From Oikopleura dioica (lineage: Eukaryota > Chordata > Appendicularia > Copelata > Oikopleuridae): 64,000 nucleotides of DNA. Both the position numbers and the translations under genes were made by a program. Positions 1 to 13,000 of the stretch are shown here, in pieces. How positions within the stretch are numbered: position 1 is the first letter of the stretch; every line of letters begins with the position of its first letter. A model generated the notes under the pieces. That model did no database searches, had not been told where the DNA came from, and was given only the letters and a program-made list of their open reading frames with translations. Location: contig OU015569.1 in the NCBI GenBank assembly GCA_907165135.1, positions 3,906,001 to 3,970,000 on the forward strand, in the 5' to 3' direction.

Positions 1-1412
1 AGTTTTTGTCACAAGCTCGATTTCCTCGACTTGCTCAGCTTCCAAAGCTTTTTCTTCCTTGGGCGTCTTTTGGTTCATTGAAATCAAGGAAGAGTTCAGC
101 GAGTCGATACGATCGTTCACGCGCTCCAGCTCTAGTACGTCAAGTTCAATTGGTGCGGAGGGAATATCTGCTACAATTTCTTCGAAACGACCATCGATGT
201 CGTTGACAAGCTTAGTAAGAGCCGTCCGGACGTCCTCGACGATAATATTATCTTCGTTTTCAAGAGATTGGAGTTTTGCACTTACATCGGGGGTCACAAA
301 ATTCTAGTATTGTTTATTCATATATAATTTTATATCATTATAAAATTGGGCTAATTGAATGAAGATTGTGACCCTTTTCAAAAGAAATAAATTTCTCCGT
401 ATTGACTTCCAGGTCACTTTGAATGTCCTCAACTCTCTGGGATGTGACACGTTGGTAGGCCATGACTTCTTGACGAGTTGCAGAGAGCTCCCTCAGCGTA
501 CTTTGTTCCGCTTCAAGAGGTGCGATTCTCAATTCCAGCTGCTGAAGGCGTGTTCTAAAATCAGTACTGTCGGTTTCTCCTCCTTTCGATGGCTGTGAAT
601 TCCTGTATTCAGATTCAGATTTTAACGCCCTTTATGATTGTTCCACAATAGAAAATCTACATCTTTCGTCAAACAGCTAAAATTTGACAGCTAAAATTAG
701 AAGTCTGGCAAATTATGATGGCCTCTCTGTGTCAGTTGAAAGAGTCAGAATGAATTGACCTTTGATACAGATGCACAAGAGCGTTAATTGCTATGACCGT
801 TTGCACTGATGACCGAAGACGTGACTAACGCCGAAAATGTAGAACAAATCCTGAGTTCACGCTTGAACTGATCGAGTTGAGGCTGAAGTGCGTTCTTGAT
901 TCGTCGCCTTATCGAAGGATGTCCATGAATCTTCGGTGCGTAGTCCATTCGTATACTTCGAATTTCAGCTTCTAATCGTCTGTAATTATAATGCGCCGTT
1001 GATATCTTCGTATTCATAGTTGAAAGTTGAATGTTGATATCCCGGATTTGATTACTCTCTTTGCTCAAAATTACCGTTGTCGTTTAATGGTAAATTTAAG
1101 TACTTTAATCTTTTTATCTTTTATAGAAATAAATCATTTATAATTTTTAAAGCGGAAAGAAACAACTTCGAGCGCATTCCTTAATTCTGCGGCAGAGAAC
1201 GGCGTTTCAGCTGCAACGGCACTCGTATAATTTAAGATCCCTAACGTCAGCGCTACAATCCATTCTCGCCGCCGCTTTCGCGTCTGCATTTTTATAAAAT
1301 AACTGATTTTCTTCTTCGTAAATCTCTTTCTTTTCTCGCTCGATTCTTCCGTTGGTTTTCACTCTTCTCAAATGCACGATTTCGTCTCTCAGAGCGAAGT
1401 AAGCCTCAATTA
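1..1412 (-). CDS. coiled-coil protein, 3' part (runs off window)
   Basis: A multi-exon gene on the minus strand, not recognised. Four open blocks were read: about 1412-1201 (starts after an acceptor, EAYFALRDEIVHLRR...), about 1065-784 (KESNQIRDINIQLS...), about 630-374 (ALKSESEYRNSQPS...RLQQLELRIAPLEAE) and 303-1 (NFVTPDVSAKLQSLENED...), the last open to the window edge. All are rich in Glu, Lys, Leu and Gln with heptad-like spacing, typical of a long coiled coil. No enzyme or binding motif is visible. The junctions between the first three blocks are not settled: the 784 block ends at an in-frame stop unless an internal donor is used, and in the first block an overlapping frame beginning MQTRKRRR resembles a signal peptide. 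The link between the blocks is an inference from shared strand and composition. Confidence 0.5.
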
Positions 1413-1439
1413 GGTTTTAAAAAGTAGCATAAAGAGGGC

Positions 1440-2254
1440 CGCCGGATTGTTAAATTCGCCACTTGGGGATGTACGTCCACGGAAAAATCAGAAATTGATA
1501 GAGTAAATAAACCCAAATTGGAGATTTTGGGAAAACTGCTCAGCGAGAAGTACCAAGGTAGGATGACGCTAAATCACCCGCCGAACGGGATCACAAAGGC
1601 CCTCACGTTAAAAAGGGGTCATCCAAAGGCACAAAGACCGTTTTATCCCCCATTATGTGGTGTATCTCCTTAAGGTGCGCCACACAATCGTGCGATAAAC
1701 CTTTTATTCACATCATCGTAAACACTCGAACATTCGTACATTTGCTCTTTAACTTTGATGTGCACACTTTTGATCAAGCGGCACTCTGTTTGATATGGGC
1801 AAACGACACACCCGAAAAATCTTCAATTCAACCCTTGTTCCTTAATCATGCCTTTTTATGCTGTCTCCTAAAAGTATATGTAACATATGCCTGCTTCGAC
1901 AAAACTCTTGCAAGAAAAAAAATGAATAGTTTCAGTCATGTAACTGACTGAAAACTTCTTTAGAGTGGAACTAGCTATGTTTTATTTTATTGAATAGAAT
2001 GTTGTATATACATTTGTTTTAATGAACAAAAAGTTAAACAGAAACGAAAGTTTAGTTGAAGACACGCTCGGAGTAAAAGAAGAGTTACTTTGCGGATTGA
2101 GTTTATTTTAGAGCTTCGAAGAACTAGCGAAGACATAGAGGAAAATATGAGATTTATCAGTTTGAATCCCCATACACTGGTCTAATACTAATTGCCGTGG
2201 GAAAAAGATTTAAAGTTACATCGAGTTTGAGTTGATAGGTTTTGTAACTGAGCA
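1440..2254. other. intergenic, no gene seen
   Basis: AT-rich stretch between the coiled-coil gene and the Rab gene on the same strand. One open frame (1655-1951, +) has no recognisable domain, no splice context and ordinary composition, so it is not called. It probably holds the 3'UTR of the Rab gene. Confidence 0.4.
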
Positions 2255-3148
2255 TTACAGAACGTTGCAAAACGAAGAGAGAGTTCCTGAAATCCAAGAG
2301 ACCAAGTTGTTGTCTTCCTGGCGCTCGAGGTTGACTCCTTGCGAGCGACGAGACGCAGAATCGAACAGTTCCGGATTCTCGAGTATCTTTTCCGACAATT
2401 CGAAAAATACATCGTTAACGTTTTCGCGTGTCTAAAAATAGCCCTACGAGCGATTGAAATATTGATGAGGCTCTACCTTTGCACTTGCTTCCATAAACAT
2501 CATTTTATGCCGTTTTGCCAGCTCGCGTCCTTCCTGCGTCGAGACTATAAGCAATCTGCTAGAACAATACAAATATAAGCAACAAAAAACCTTGTCGCTG
2601 CTCTGCCAGATCTGTCTTGTTGCCAACCAGAATCACGACCGGTTGCTTGTCACAGTTGACGTCCACTTCTTCAATCCAGCTCTTGACTTTGGCAAAGGTA
2701 TTTTTGTCAGTCACGTCATAAACAACAATAACTCCAAGGGCATTTCGGAAGAAAGATCTACAGTGAGTTATTGTCTCATCGCTAGTTAAAATAGAGCACT
2801 CACCGATTTATAGCGCGAAATCGCTCAGAACCAGCTGTATCCCAAATTCTCAGGCGAACTTTTTTGTCGTGCACGGTGAGATCTTTGCTCTTAACGTCAG
2901 GTTGAACTGTAACTTTGACAAGCTGCGGTTCAAAGATATTGTCCACGTAACGGAGGATCAGATGAGTCTAAAAATATTTTGACTTTGAGAACAGTCTCAT
3001 TACTGCGATTAGAGCGAGCGTCATTTTCACAGACTGTCAATTTCGCAAACTGTACCTTTCCCACGCCTGCTTCCCCAATCAGCAAAATCTTGGCCGCAAT
3101 GTCATAAGCCGGCGTGATGGGACCACGACGCTGGGCTCCATTGTCCAT
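2255..3148 (-). CDS. Rab-type small GTPase
   Basis: Ras-superfamily GTP switch, most like Rabs, which act in vesicle targeting. Five exons: MDNGAQRRG...GEAGVGK, THLILRYVDN...AINR, SFFRNALGV...AEQRQ, VSTQEGRELA...ASAK, TRENVNDVFF...FCNVL. Nucleotide-binding motifs are clear: P-loop GEAGVGKT, WDTAGSERF (G3), NKTDL (G4) and EASAK (G5). The C-terminus CNVL is a CaaX box ending in Leu, which predicts geranylgeranylation and membrane anchoring. Introns are 46-80 nt. Odd points: Ser replaces the usual catalytic Gln in DTAGQERF, and switch I (VTVQPDVKSK) lacks the IG of the usual STIG(V)DF. The normal Rab subfamily could not be fixed. It lies about 275 bp downstream of beta-tubulin on the same strand, so an operon is possible. 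Confidence 0.88.
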
Positions 3149-3423
3149 TTTGAGAAAATATATATCCCTTGACTCTCAGCCGATTTCTCTCAGTCTTGAA
3201 ATAAGTTCATTTGAGTTCAATCATAACATTTCGCGGTGTCGAAAATATGCTCAAGATTAACTATAGCAATTCAAAAGTTGAATTTAAACTTTTATTGAGT
3301 CAGTCAGACAGAGTAGTTTTTCTATATTTTGAACTAAAACCATAGAGGATGAGAAATTGCTAGGAACAGGTTAGTTTCAGGAAGACATCATGATTTTGCT
3401 CTAGAGTTTGTTGGGCCTTGAAG

Positions 3424-4984
<1,561 letters not shown>

Positions 4985-5506
4985 GCTCTAAAAAGTAAAC
5001 TTATCTCTGCGCAAGAAATATCCAGAAAAAATCAGTAGCAAAAGATCTCTCTGAAAGTGAGGCTCAATACCAAAGTCTGGTACTGAAAGTGCTAGAAAGT
5101 AGCCTTGGTTTCATGCAGCAAGCTCTGAGCATGGCGCTCAAGGGCAAGGCGGGATGAAACAACCGCTAATTCGAGCAATTTGTTATCAGTTGAGAACATT
5201 TGCCAGCACGGCAATTTTGGTCACGTCAAGGGGCGGACTCTACGTCACTAATATGCGCCATATAGTTTGCCTTTTCCCATGAAATGTTGTCGATCAAACA
5301 GTATTTTTAAAGTGCATAAACGGAAATTCCCTTCCAATAAACTAACACCCCGATACTTGAATTCAAAAAAGGTACATTACCTGTCACTCAAGTCATCAAC
5401 TGCCACATATGTCGTATTCTCGTTAATTTTTCTTTCTTCATTGACAGAATAAATTTCATAACACGAGCGAAGTGAATCTACAAAATGTATTTTTTAAGAA
5501 AAGAGT

Positions 5507-6269
5507 TCAATTTATTTTCAAATGGCACATATCTTCGATACTACCAAGAGCTCTCGATATGTCTACTGTTAAATGAGTGTTTTGATAAGCTTCTTGCAGA
5601 AAGTGCTTTATAGTGATTGAAAAGAGAAGAGGATAGAACATGATAAACTGGTAAGCCGTTCGTTGATCAGCCTGTGATGCGGCCAGGTTCTTCAAGATCT
5701 CCTTGCTTTCTTTGTAGCATTGCTTGTCTTCCAAATAAAAGGGATTCGCCGAGCAAATGGCCCAACGAAAAGCCACCGAGTTCGCGACTTCCAGAAACTT
5801 GCCAGACTTCATTTCATCAATCATTTGCCGCTAAAATAATGCCATTAGTAAGGGATTTCAAGGGTAAACGAAGATCTGATTTAATAATTCCGACGAGAGT
5901 CGAGAGTAGTCGAGTTAATGGAAGTTGAAGCTCACGTACATAAACGATGTAGTCTGAGAGACGGTGTGCGAAGAACCATCCGCTCCAAAGAGAAATTGAA
6001 AACCTCGTGAGCCGTGCACGCTGCATAATCGGAATAAAGTTCTTCACGCTCCACTGGGTCACGCTAGATATCCTTTTTTGCTGATTCGAGCGTCCTTACC
6101 AGAAAGCAAGGAACCCACCAGCGTATTGGCTATAGCGAGGACCGTACATCCTCGCGAAGTAGTCTTTGATCACGAATCGCGTGCCAAAGCCTTTCCAGTT
6201 CTCCCAAAAACTAGTAATGCCCACGTCGAAGTCATTTTTCATCATCTGCCACGCGGTCAGGCTATGCAT
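5507..6269 (-). CDS. unrecognised membrane-associated protein
   Basis: Three exons in consistent phase: MHSLTAWQMMKNDFD...GGFLAF (from 6269), CVTQWSVKNFIPIMQ...SDYIVY, and RQMIDEMKSGKFLEV...CHLKIN, giving about 205 residues. Two introns with GT-AG ends (the first about 36 nt). Hydrophobic stretches around LTRFSISLWSGWFFAH and YQFIMFYPLLFSITIKHFL suggest membrane association; no known family was recognised. The start is one base downstream of a cttaag acceptor and 73 bp downstream of the stop of the next gene on the same strand, which fits the second position of a trans-spliced operon. Function is unknown. Confidence 0.6.
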
Positions 6270-6341
6270 TCTTAAGCAGTTTAAAATCGATTAACGTTGT
6301 AAAAAGTGAAAAAATAGAATTTTAAAATAAAAAAGAAGGTA

Positions 6342-6557
6342 TCAAGTGGTTGGTTTGAGGGAATTGTAGTTGATAGGTTGCCTTGGCAGTGGTCGTTTGA
6401 ATTGCTTGCGAGAAGGCAGCTTGACGGGAACATCTTCTGCTTCGAACTGAAGACAAAAACGTAACGCTCGGGTCGACTCGGCTCGAATGAAAGTAGATCT
6501 ACGGCATAAAAAGACGCGATCCAACTCTTTTTTGGTATTTATTGGAAGAGAAAACAT
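6342..6557 (-). CDS. small unrecognised protein
   Basis: An open frame of 71 codons starting MFSLPINTKKELDR and ending KRPLPRQPINYNSLKPTT. A possible intron lies inside (donor after GATCGC, acceptor ctTCAG before FEAEDVPVKL), which would shorten it to about 49 residues. It is basic and Pro-rich at the C-terminus, with no domain recognised. It would be the first gene of an operon with the gene ending at 5507. Its ATG overlaps the ATG of the plus-strand gene at 6556 by two bases in opposite orientation, so the two cannot both have 5'UTRs without overlapping. Confidence 0.4.
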   Translation of the reverse strand: MFSLPINTKKELDRVFLCRRSTFIRAESTRALRFCLQFEAEDVPVKLPSRKQFKRPLPRQPINYNSLKPTT

Positions 6558-7049
6558 GTCCCAGGAAAAGAGTACTCAAGAATTGGTCAACTATCACCAC
6601 GAAAAAATCGTTAAAAAGACTGATAGACTAACTGGACTGATATCGGTACGATAGTATTCTTGATCAATAAATTAAGTAAGTTTTATTTTTAAGGAATCGA
6701 GACGGGTGTACCACAGCGTTACAAGACAAATGGAAGTACTGAAAAAAGAGATGAACGATAAGCTTGATGCGCGAGATCTTTTGCTAGCCCAATTATATCT
6801 AGACGATTACTCAAGGATTCAGGGGACCCATCAAGGGTATTTTTCTGGCTGTTCTAAAAGCAGATATTTCTAAAAGTTTACTGAATCCTTCCCAGACACG
6901 AGGACTTGCATAACCGCCTTGACGAAATTGAATGCGAAATACGACGCTATCAAAAAGAGTTGAAGGAGTACGAAAGTGTCAAGAAAAAAGAAACCGCGAA
7001 TTACCAAGAGTACAAGTCAAAACTTGCGGCTATGACTAAAGATTTATGA
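6556..7049 (+). CDS. small coiled-coil protein
   Basis: A complete three-exon gene: MSQEKSTQELVNYHH...LTGLIS, ESRRVYHSVTRQMEV...SRIQGTHQG, HEDLHNRLDEIECEI...AAMTKDL, then TGA. Both introns are GT-AG and about 45-60 nt, and the joined frame stays open, giving roughly 140 residues. Composition (Lys, Glu, Gln, Arg) and spacing are those of a coiled coil. No family recognised. Its 3' coding end overlaps the last coding exon of the convergent gene (7036-13004). A polyadenylation-like aataaa follows at about 7064. Confidence 0.7.
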
Positions 7050-10000
7050 ACTGTGGCTACTGAATAAAGCCGACGAAATGAGAAACGAGTATTTACCTGT
7101 GATAGCTCAGTATTTGGCAGGGAAGAAAGAGAAACAACTTCTGAATCGAGAAAAGAGTTTTCGTGAGTAGGCAAATCGCAAGCAGAGCCAGTGTATTCAG
7201 TCGGATTATATGGAACGCGGTGACGTTCCAAAGCTACTAATCCGAGCTGCTTTTTCGTGAGCTCGTACTGGAGATTCTCAACGGCACTCAATGGACGGTC
7301 CTTTTCTTCGGAAGCCGCTGCCCCGTTTTCTAGCGATCGGGTCGCTCGCTTTAGCTCATGCGACAGTTTGTTACATCGTTCAAGCAGTGTCTGTTTCTCC
7401 TGTCGCAGAACTACGCACTCTTCCAAGGCATTCTGCAGTTCTAGAGTCATTCCAGGCGATTCTTGTGATCCCTCTCTTGCCGCCCGCGAACCTTTGAAAT
7501 TCGCCTTTTCATTTTCAAATTCTGCTCGTTCTTTGGCGATGATTCTTTCTTTTTCGCAAAGTTTTTCTTCGCGTATTTTCAGTTTCTTTGCATCCTCAGA
7601 TTCTACAGTTTCGATATCCGCCTAAAACCACTCATAAACAGGGGTTCGAAAAATGCGTGGTACGCGCGTGGTATTAGCGCCCCCACTTTCGCCGTTCCAC
7701 GGCCCGCCCGTGGTACACTTTCAAAAACAACGGTGGCTCGGTTTGCTAAATAAGGCCTGCGCCAGAGGAGTTAGGCCAAGCGGCGACCCGCAGAGCGCAA
7801 TACGAACCACTACACAATTCGTTCCGATTGCCGATCCAATGTGGGGAACAGGGCTGGTAAATTAGCGCACTATTTTCTCTCGAAGAAAAAAAAATTAGTG
7901 CACTAATTTTTTTTTAGAGACATTTTCGCGTCTTTCGCGCCTTTAGTGCACTAAAATGACACTAATTTTTCCTCTTGGGGAAATTAGTGACTTTTCGAGA
8001 GCTGATCAGCACTAAAGACGCGAAAAAAGAGGCTCTTTTTCATCATCCAATGGGCTCTTCCCGGATGATAGTTTCATGGAAGACGATTTTTGTCAGGGAA
8101 GAATTTCTTCAAACTGAAACTGCTACCAAGTTTAGATATTTAATACATAGATATTTAAAAATGAATGCATCATAAATATGACACAATTTAATTTTTAAAA
8201 ATCGTTTTCAGCCCCCCACCAAATTAAGTCAGCTAAGGTTATCGATCATCCTCTTTCACCTGAGCGTATTAGTTCTTTGAAACAAGCACTTTTAAGTTTT
8301 GCGAAAAAAATATATTTCCGGTGTCCTAATTTAGTAACAAAAAAATTGAAAGGAATAAAAGTCAACTTTTGTTGGAAATTCTTTTTGTCGAATATTTTAA
8401 TGGTGAGCTAAGATAAGCTTTGCTAGGGAGGTCTTCTCCCTAATTTTTTTATCGCAGGGCCATCCGCAGCTGGATCTTCCTGCTTTTCTTCATTTTTGCC
8501 TTTTTTCTTCTTGTCATCGTCCGACAACTTCTCATCGCTGTCCTCAACAGTCTCTGAAGCTGGAGCAGCCTTGACTGATACGTTCTACTTTCCGGGAACG
8601 GTCGGACTCATTACCGAAATTTTTGGTAACCCATTACCAATTTTCGGTTGTCGATTATCAATTTATATATATTTTTTCGCCAAGTTAATGAATAAAACAC
8701 CCCACAAGTTTTCTATTTTACAGGCGCGGAGCGCACACTCGCTCTTTGAATGAAAAAATCGACACTTTTTGCCGAATTTGGTAATGCATTACCAAAATTG
8801 GTAATGGGTTATCAATTGGTAATGAGTCCGACCTTTTCCCCTACTTTCGTGGTCTAAGAGCTCTTCTCAGTATCTTTATATAATTCTTTATTCAGAGAAT
8901 CATATATATTTGATCATTTAGAAGGGAGGTCTCCTCCCAAATTCACGCTTACTTGATAACTGCTAATGAAGAACTCCTCCCAAAGTTATTTTTTAGTTTT
9001 CTAGGATATAGCAATGCTATATTTTAAGAGTAAAATATATCGGGAGTAAATCTGCTTTCTGAATTATAAAGTAAGCATGAACTTGAGAGAAGATCTCCCT
9101 TCTGAATTGTGAAATAAATATGATTTTGTAATTATGAATTATATTAACAATTGCACAAGGCTGCTCCTGCTACAGACTTTTGAGGACACCGAAGATTAGT
9201 CGAACGACGACAAGAAGAAGATTGACAAGAAAGGGAAAATGCAGGAAGAACAAGCTTCAATAAAAAAATTAGGGAGAAGACCTCCCTTAGAAAGCTAATC
9301 TTAGGCTAAGAGTCTAAGCTTATCATTCAAATCCAGCGCAGAAAGAGTTGCAAACAAAAAATGAATTCTATTTTTCCCTATATAATATAAGCTATATTTG
9401 ATACTTTATATTTATGAAGAAAATTAACAAATGGATTGATAAAGTCTTTTTTGACTTTATATTAAAATTCACGCCCTCGATTACCCAATCCACTTTATTG
9501 AAACTCTTTGAAATTCTAATATTTACGAAGTTTGAAATTCCCAAACTTACGTATTCTTCAGAATTAAAGAGCCCGCGCTCATTGGCGGGCCAATCAGCAG
9601 CCCTTATTTTCGACACTTTTCGAGACACACGCGAAAGAGACGCGAAAGTCACTAAAGTCTCGACAAAATAAATTCGCGCACTAATTTTAGTGCACTAAAA
9701 ATTTTCGACAGATTTTAGGACGCGAATTTACCAGCCCTGGTCTCGACAAAATAAATTCGCGCACTAATTTTAGTGCACTAAAAATTTTCGACAGATTTTA
9801 GGACGCGAATTTACCAGCCCTGGTGGGGAACTAAAAAGCCACTATTCAATGAATTGAGAAAAGAATATCTTTACTAGTCCTTACGAGAGTCTTTACTAGA
9901 TATTAGAGGGATTAGTAAAGTTATGTTTTTATATAAAATAGGAGTATATATAGGGTTTCTATCGGAAAACAAAGTGCACTCAATTATTATGAAATTAACA

Positions 10001-13000
10001 CATTATGAATACTAACTGATAAGGTCGCTTGACGGTTAGTCCTAGTGTTTGGTTCTTTTTGGAAGTAATCCTCGACTGTGAGTAGGCTCATATTTAGCAA
10101 ACGGGTAGCTTACCACTTCCGGGAACTTTTTTGTTCATATTACCTAATGTTATAAGTATAAAGGTTATTGTTATTCATTTAATTATTAAACATTTAAATC
10201 ATCAAGCAAGCTGCGCTCGCCGAGGGTGAGACCTATCCGCGAGCGCCCAAAAGTAAAACTGGGCACTCGTTATTTCCACCGGCTTGCGTGGAATTCTACG
10301 TGTGTCCGTGGGTGGCGCTACTACGGGCCCGCGGTGGAATTTTAGCGCGAAAAACAAAAGCGCCGTGGGCGAAAGTGAGCGGTGGCGCTAATACCACGGG
10401 CGGGCAACGCTTTTTCGAGACCCTGCTCATAAACACTTTCTTATAACCATTAACTCACCTTCATGTCTTTGACCACGTCGCGAAGCCTATGAATTTGCAT
10501 CCTCAAGTTCGTTTCATTATTTGCAAAATAATTTTTTCTTTATCGTGCTCTGCCGCTGCTTCTGAGTTAGCTTTGAGCATTTCTTCGATCTTCTGAGCTT
10601 GGCTTTCAGTGATTGTCTGCAGCGTTTTGTTCTGTGCGATTAGTTGCGTTTCGACTTCGCTCAATTCGACCGCTCTTTTTTGGAAAGAACAGGACTTTTC
10701 TTCTGCCATTTTCAGGGAGCTCTACAAAACCCGAATTTACAAATCCGCTCGTTTAAAATTTATTTCAGTTTATGAGATATAATTAGGGTCTCCGGACAAA
10801 AATTATCTTTCGATCCTCAAGGGGTTTTTGGCATTTTTATGGGCTCTATCGATAGCTTAGAAGATACTGAGGAAGAATATGAAATAAAAAAGTAGGTGTA
10901 TAATTTTGGAAGTTGGTCAAAAAGGGATTGAAAATTCGTACTTTTTCACATTTTGGCATTTTTGACTAACTTCCGAAATTATACACCTACTTTTTTATTT
11001 CATATTCTTGCTTGAAATCATCTAAGCTATCCATGGAGCCCATAAAAATTTAAAAAAGCCCTTGGGGATCAAAAGTTAGTATTTTTCTACCGTAAACCCT
11101 AGATATAATCATTAAACTTGCCTGGTAATTTTGCTTATCCCTCTCATGCTCCTCTCTTAGCGTTTTATGAAGTACTTGTTCCTGGTGAAGCAGGCTCTCG
11201 ATATTATTTTTGGCTTTTTCCAAAACGGAAATTTGTGCGTCCGTTTCAACACGCATTTGCTCTGATTTGCTACACTCGATGCGAAGCTGCTTTTCCAACA
11301 CGCCGATTTTATTCGACCATTCGAACTCTTTCTTCTCGTAATGAGCCTGGATCTCCTTGAAGTAACAGTTGTTTTACACAGGTTAGACTTGAACTTTTTC
11401 GGCGCTGGGCTCTGCAACCTGTGTCCAAAACCTGAGTCAGGGCTTGAAAGAGTTTGAATGAAAACCCGCGAAGCGGCTTTTTTAAAAACGAAGCGGCTTC
11501 ATCAGAATAAGAGAACAGATAGGGATGGTGCGATTTTTCGATGCGTCATTTCATTCAAGCTCTTTCAGGCCCTGACTCAGGTTTTGGACAATGGTTGCTG
11601 AGGAAAGTTTCAGTACCTTGAACTGTTTCTCGATTTGCTGCGCGTAATCTTTGGAAATGGCTTTATTCTCCTCAATGACGAGCTCACAGTGGGCCAAGCG
11701 TTCGCTAACACTCGTAATCGTCGCTGACTTCTCCTTGAGGTCTTTTTCCAAATCTTTGATGAACAGTTCTAGATTCTGTTTTTCGTTTTCGACGGCTGTG
11801 AGCTTCAAGTTCGCACGATCGCGCTCTTGATTTGCGCTGGTGATGCACTGATGCAGTTCGTGCTTGTCTTTTGCCCTTTTTCGCGTGTAGTCCAGTCGCA
11901 ACTCTTGCCGCTGTGACTGGAGCTTGATGTCCAAACTCTGGAGAGAGTTCTTGAAGTTTTCGATCTCCAGCGCGTGCTTTTGAAGCAGTGAGTCGACGAA
12001 TTTCTTGTGCTCTTTTCTAGGGCTCAAGCAAATCCAGGAAACTTACGCACTGCTGTTCATTGCTTTCCGCCCGTGCCTGCATGAATAACACCAGTCAGAG
12101 AAGCATGCAACTTGTGAGCGTCATGCAGCTCTTTCTCGATCTTGGCCTTTTCAACTTGCGCTTTCTCTGTACGAGCATTCGCCATTTCGCGCTTGTTCAC
12201 GGCTTCTGAGATGTCGCCCTGGACGAGTCCGAGTCTCGTTTTCAGTGCGTTCTTTTCGCTACAGAGCTCGTTTACTTTCGACTGCAGGTCTTTATTCAGA
12301 TCCAAGTTGTGCATGAAATCTTTCTGTTGATTGATTCAAAAACAGTTGTTTTATTATTGAAATTTCAACGAAGCTCGGAACCTGTGTGCAAAACCTGAGT
12401 CAGGCTTTGAAAAAGAATTTATGAAAAAGCATGAATTTTATACGGATGGAGAAGAATAATACTCCACGGCTTTTCATTAGAGCAATTTCAAGAGCCAGAT
12501 TCAGGTTTTGTACACAGGTTGCTGAGTCTAGGTATTTATAATTGAGCTTTGAAATTTGAATCATTCCTTGAGCTCATCGAATTTTGTCTTTAATTCTCTG
12601 TGCGCTTTTTCTTCTTTTTCGAGTTTGCTAGAAGAGCATTTACAAATGAGTTTTCGAAGCAAAGGAGAAAGCGGTTTACGAATTAGGCGTGAATCAACAG
12701 ATGAAATTTGATGGAAGCTGTCTAGGTCGCAGAGCCGCAGTTTACCTAACGAGGTTAACTCACGAGTTCTGCCATGCACGTGTGATTTGACGCTTGGGCG
12801 GCAAAGGGTTAGCCTGGGCCCGCTCCTCTCTCAATTGGAGATTCCTTTGATTAATGACATTGCGGCGGTAGACCCTGATTGAAATGAGTGTTAGAAACTG
12901 CTCTACTTCGGAACTAAGCTCGTGCGCTCTTACTCGTTCAGCTGTTGCCCAGTGTCAAACAGCTTCTTGAACGTTTCGTTCGCATTCGCAAACGGCTCCA

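Larger units (their letters stand above)
7849..9822. mobile_element. non-autonomous hAT-like element (second level)
   Basis: Inserted inside the outer element. Ends read CAGGGCTGGTAAATT on both sides (inverted), flanked by a perfect 8-bp duplication GTGGGGAA (7841-7848 and 9823-9830). Its subterminal regions are full of the palindrome TAGTGCACTA and of CGCGAA motifs. No transposase frame. Confidence 0.85.
7639..10425. mobile_element. non-autonomous hAT-like element (outer level)
   Basis: Terminal inverted repeats begin CAGGGGTTCGAAAAA at the left and, reading the other strand, CAGGGTCTCGAAAAA at the right. They are flanked by a perfect 8-bp target duplication CTCATAAA (7631-7638 and 10426-10433). 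CAGRG-type ends plus 8-bp duplications are hallmarks of the hAT superfamily. Subterminal copies of a GTGGTATTAGCGCC motif occur at both ends. No transposase is seen, so the element would be mobilised in trans. It occupies nearly all of the last long intron of the coiled-coil gene. Confidence 0.85.

Noticed and set aside
1655-1951. 98-codon plus-strand frame
   Set aside because: Composition is not protein-like and it lies in spacer between two minus-strand genes.
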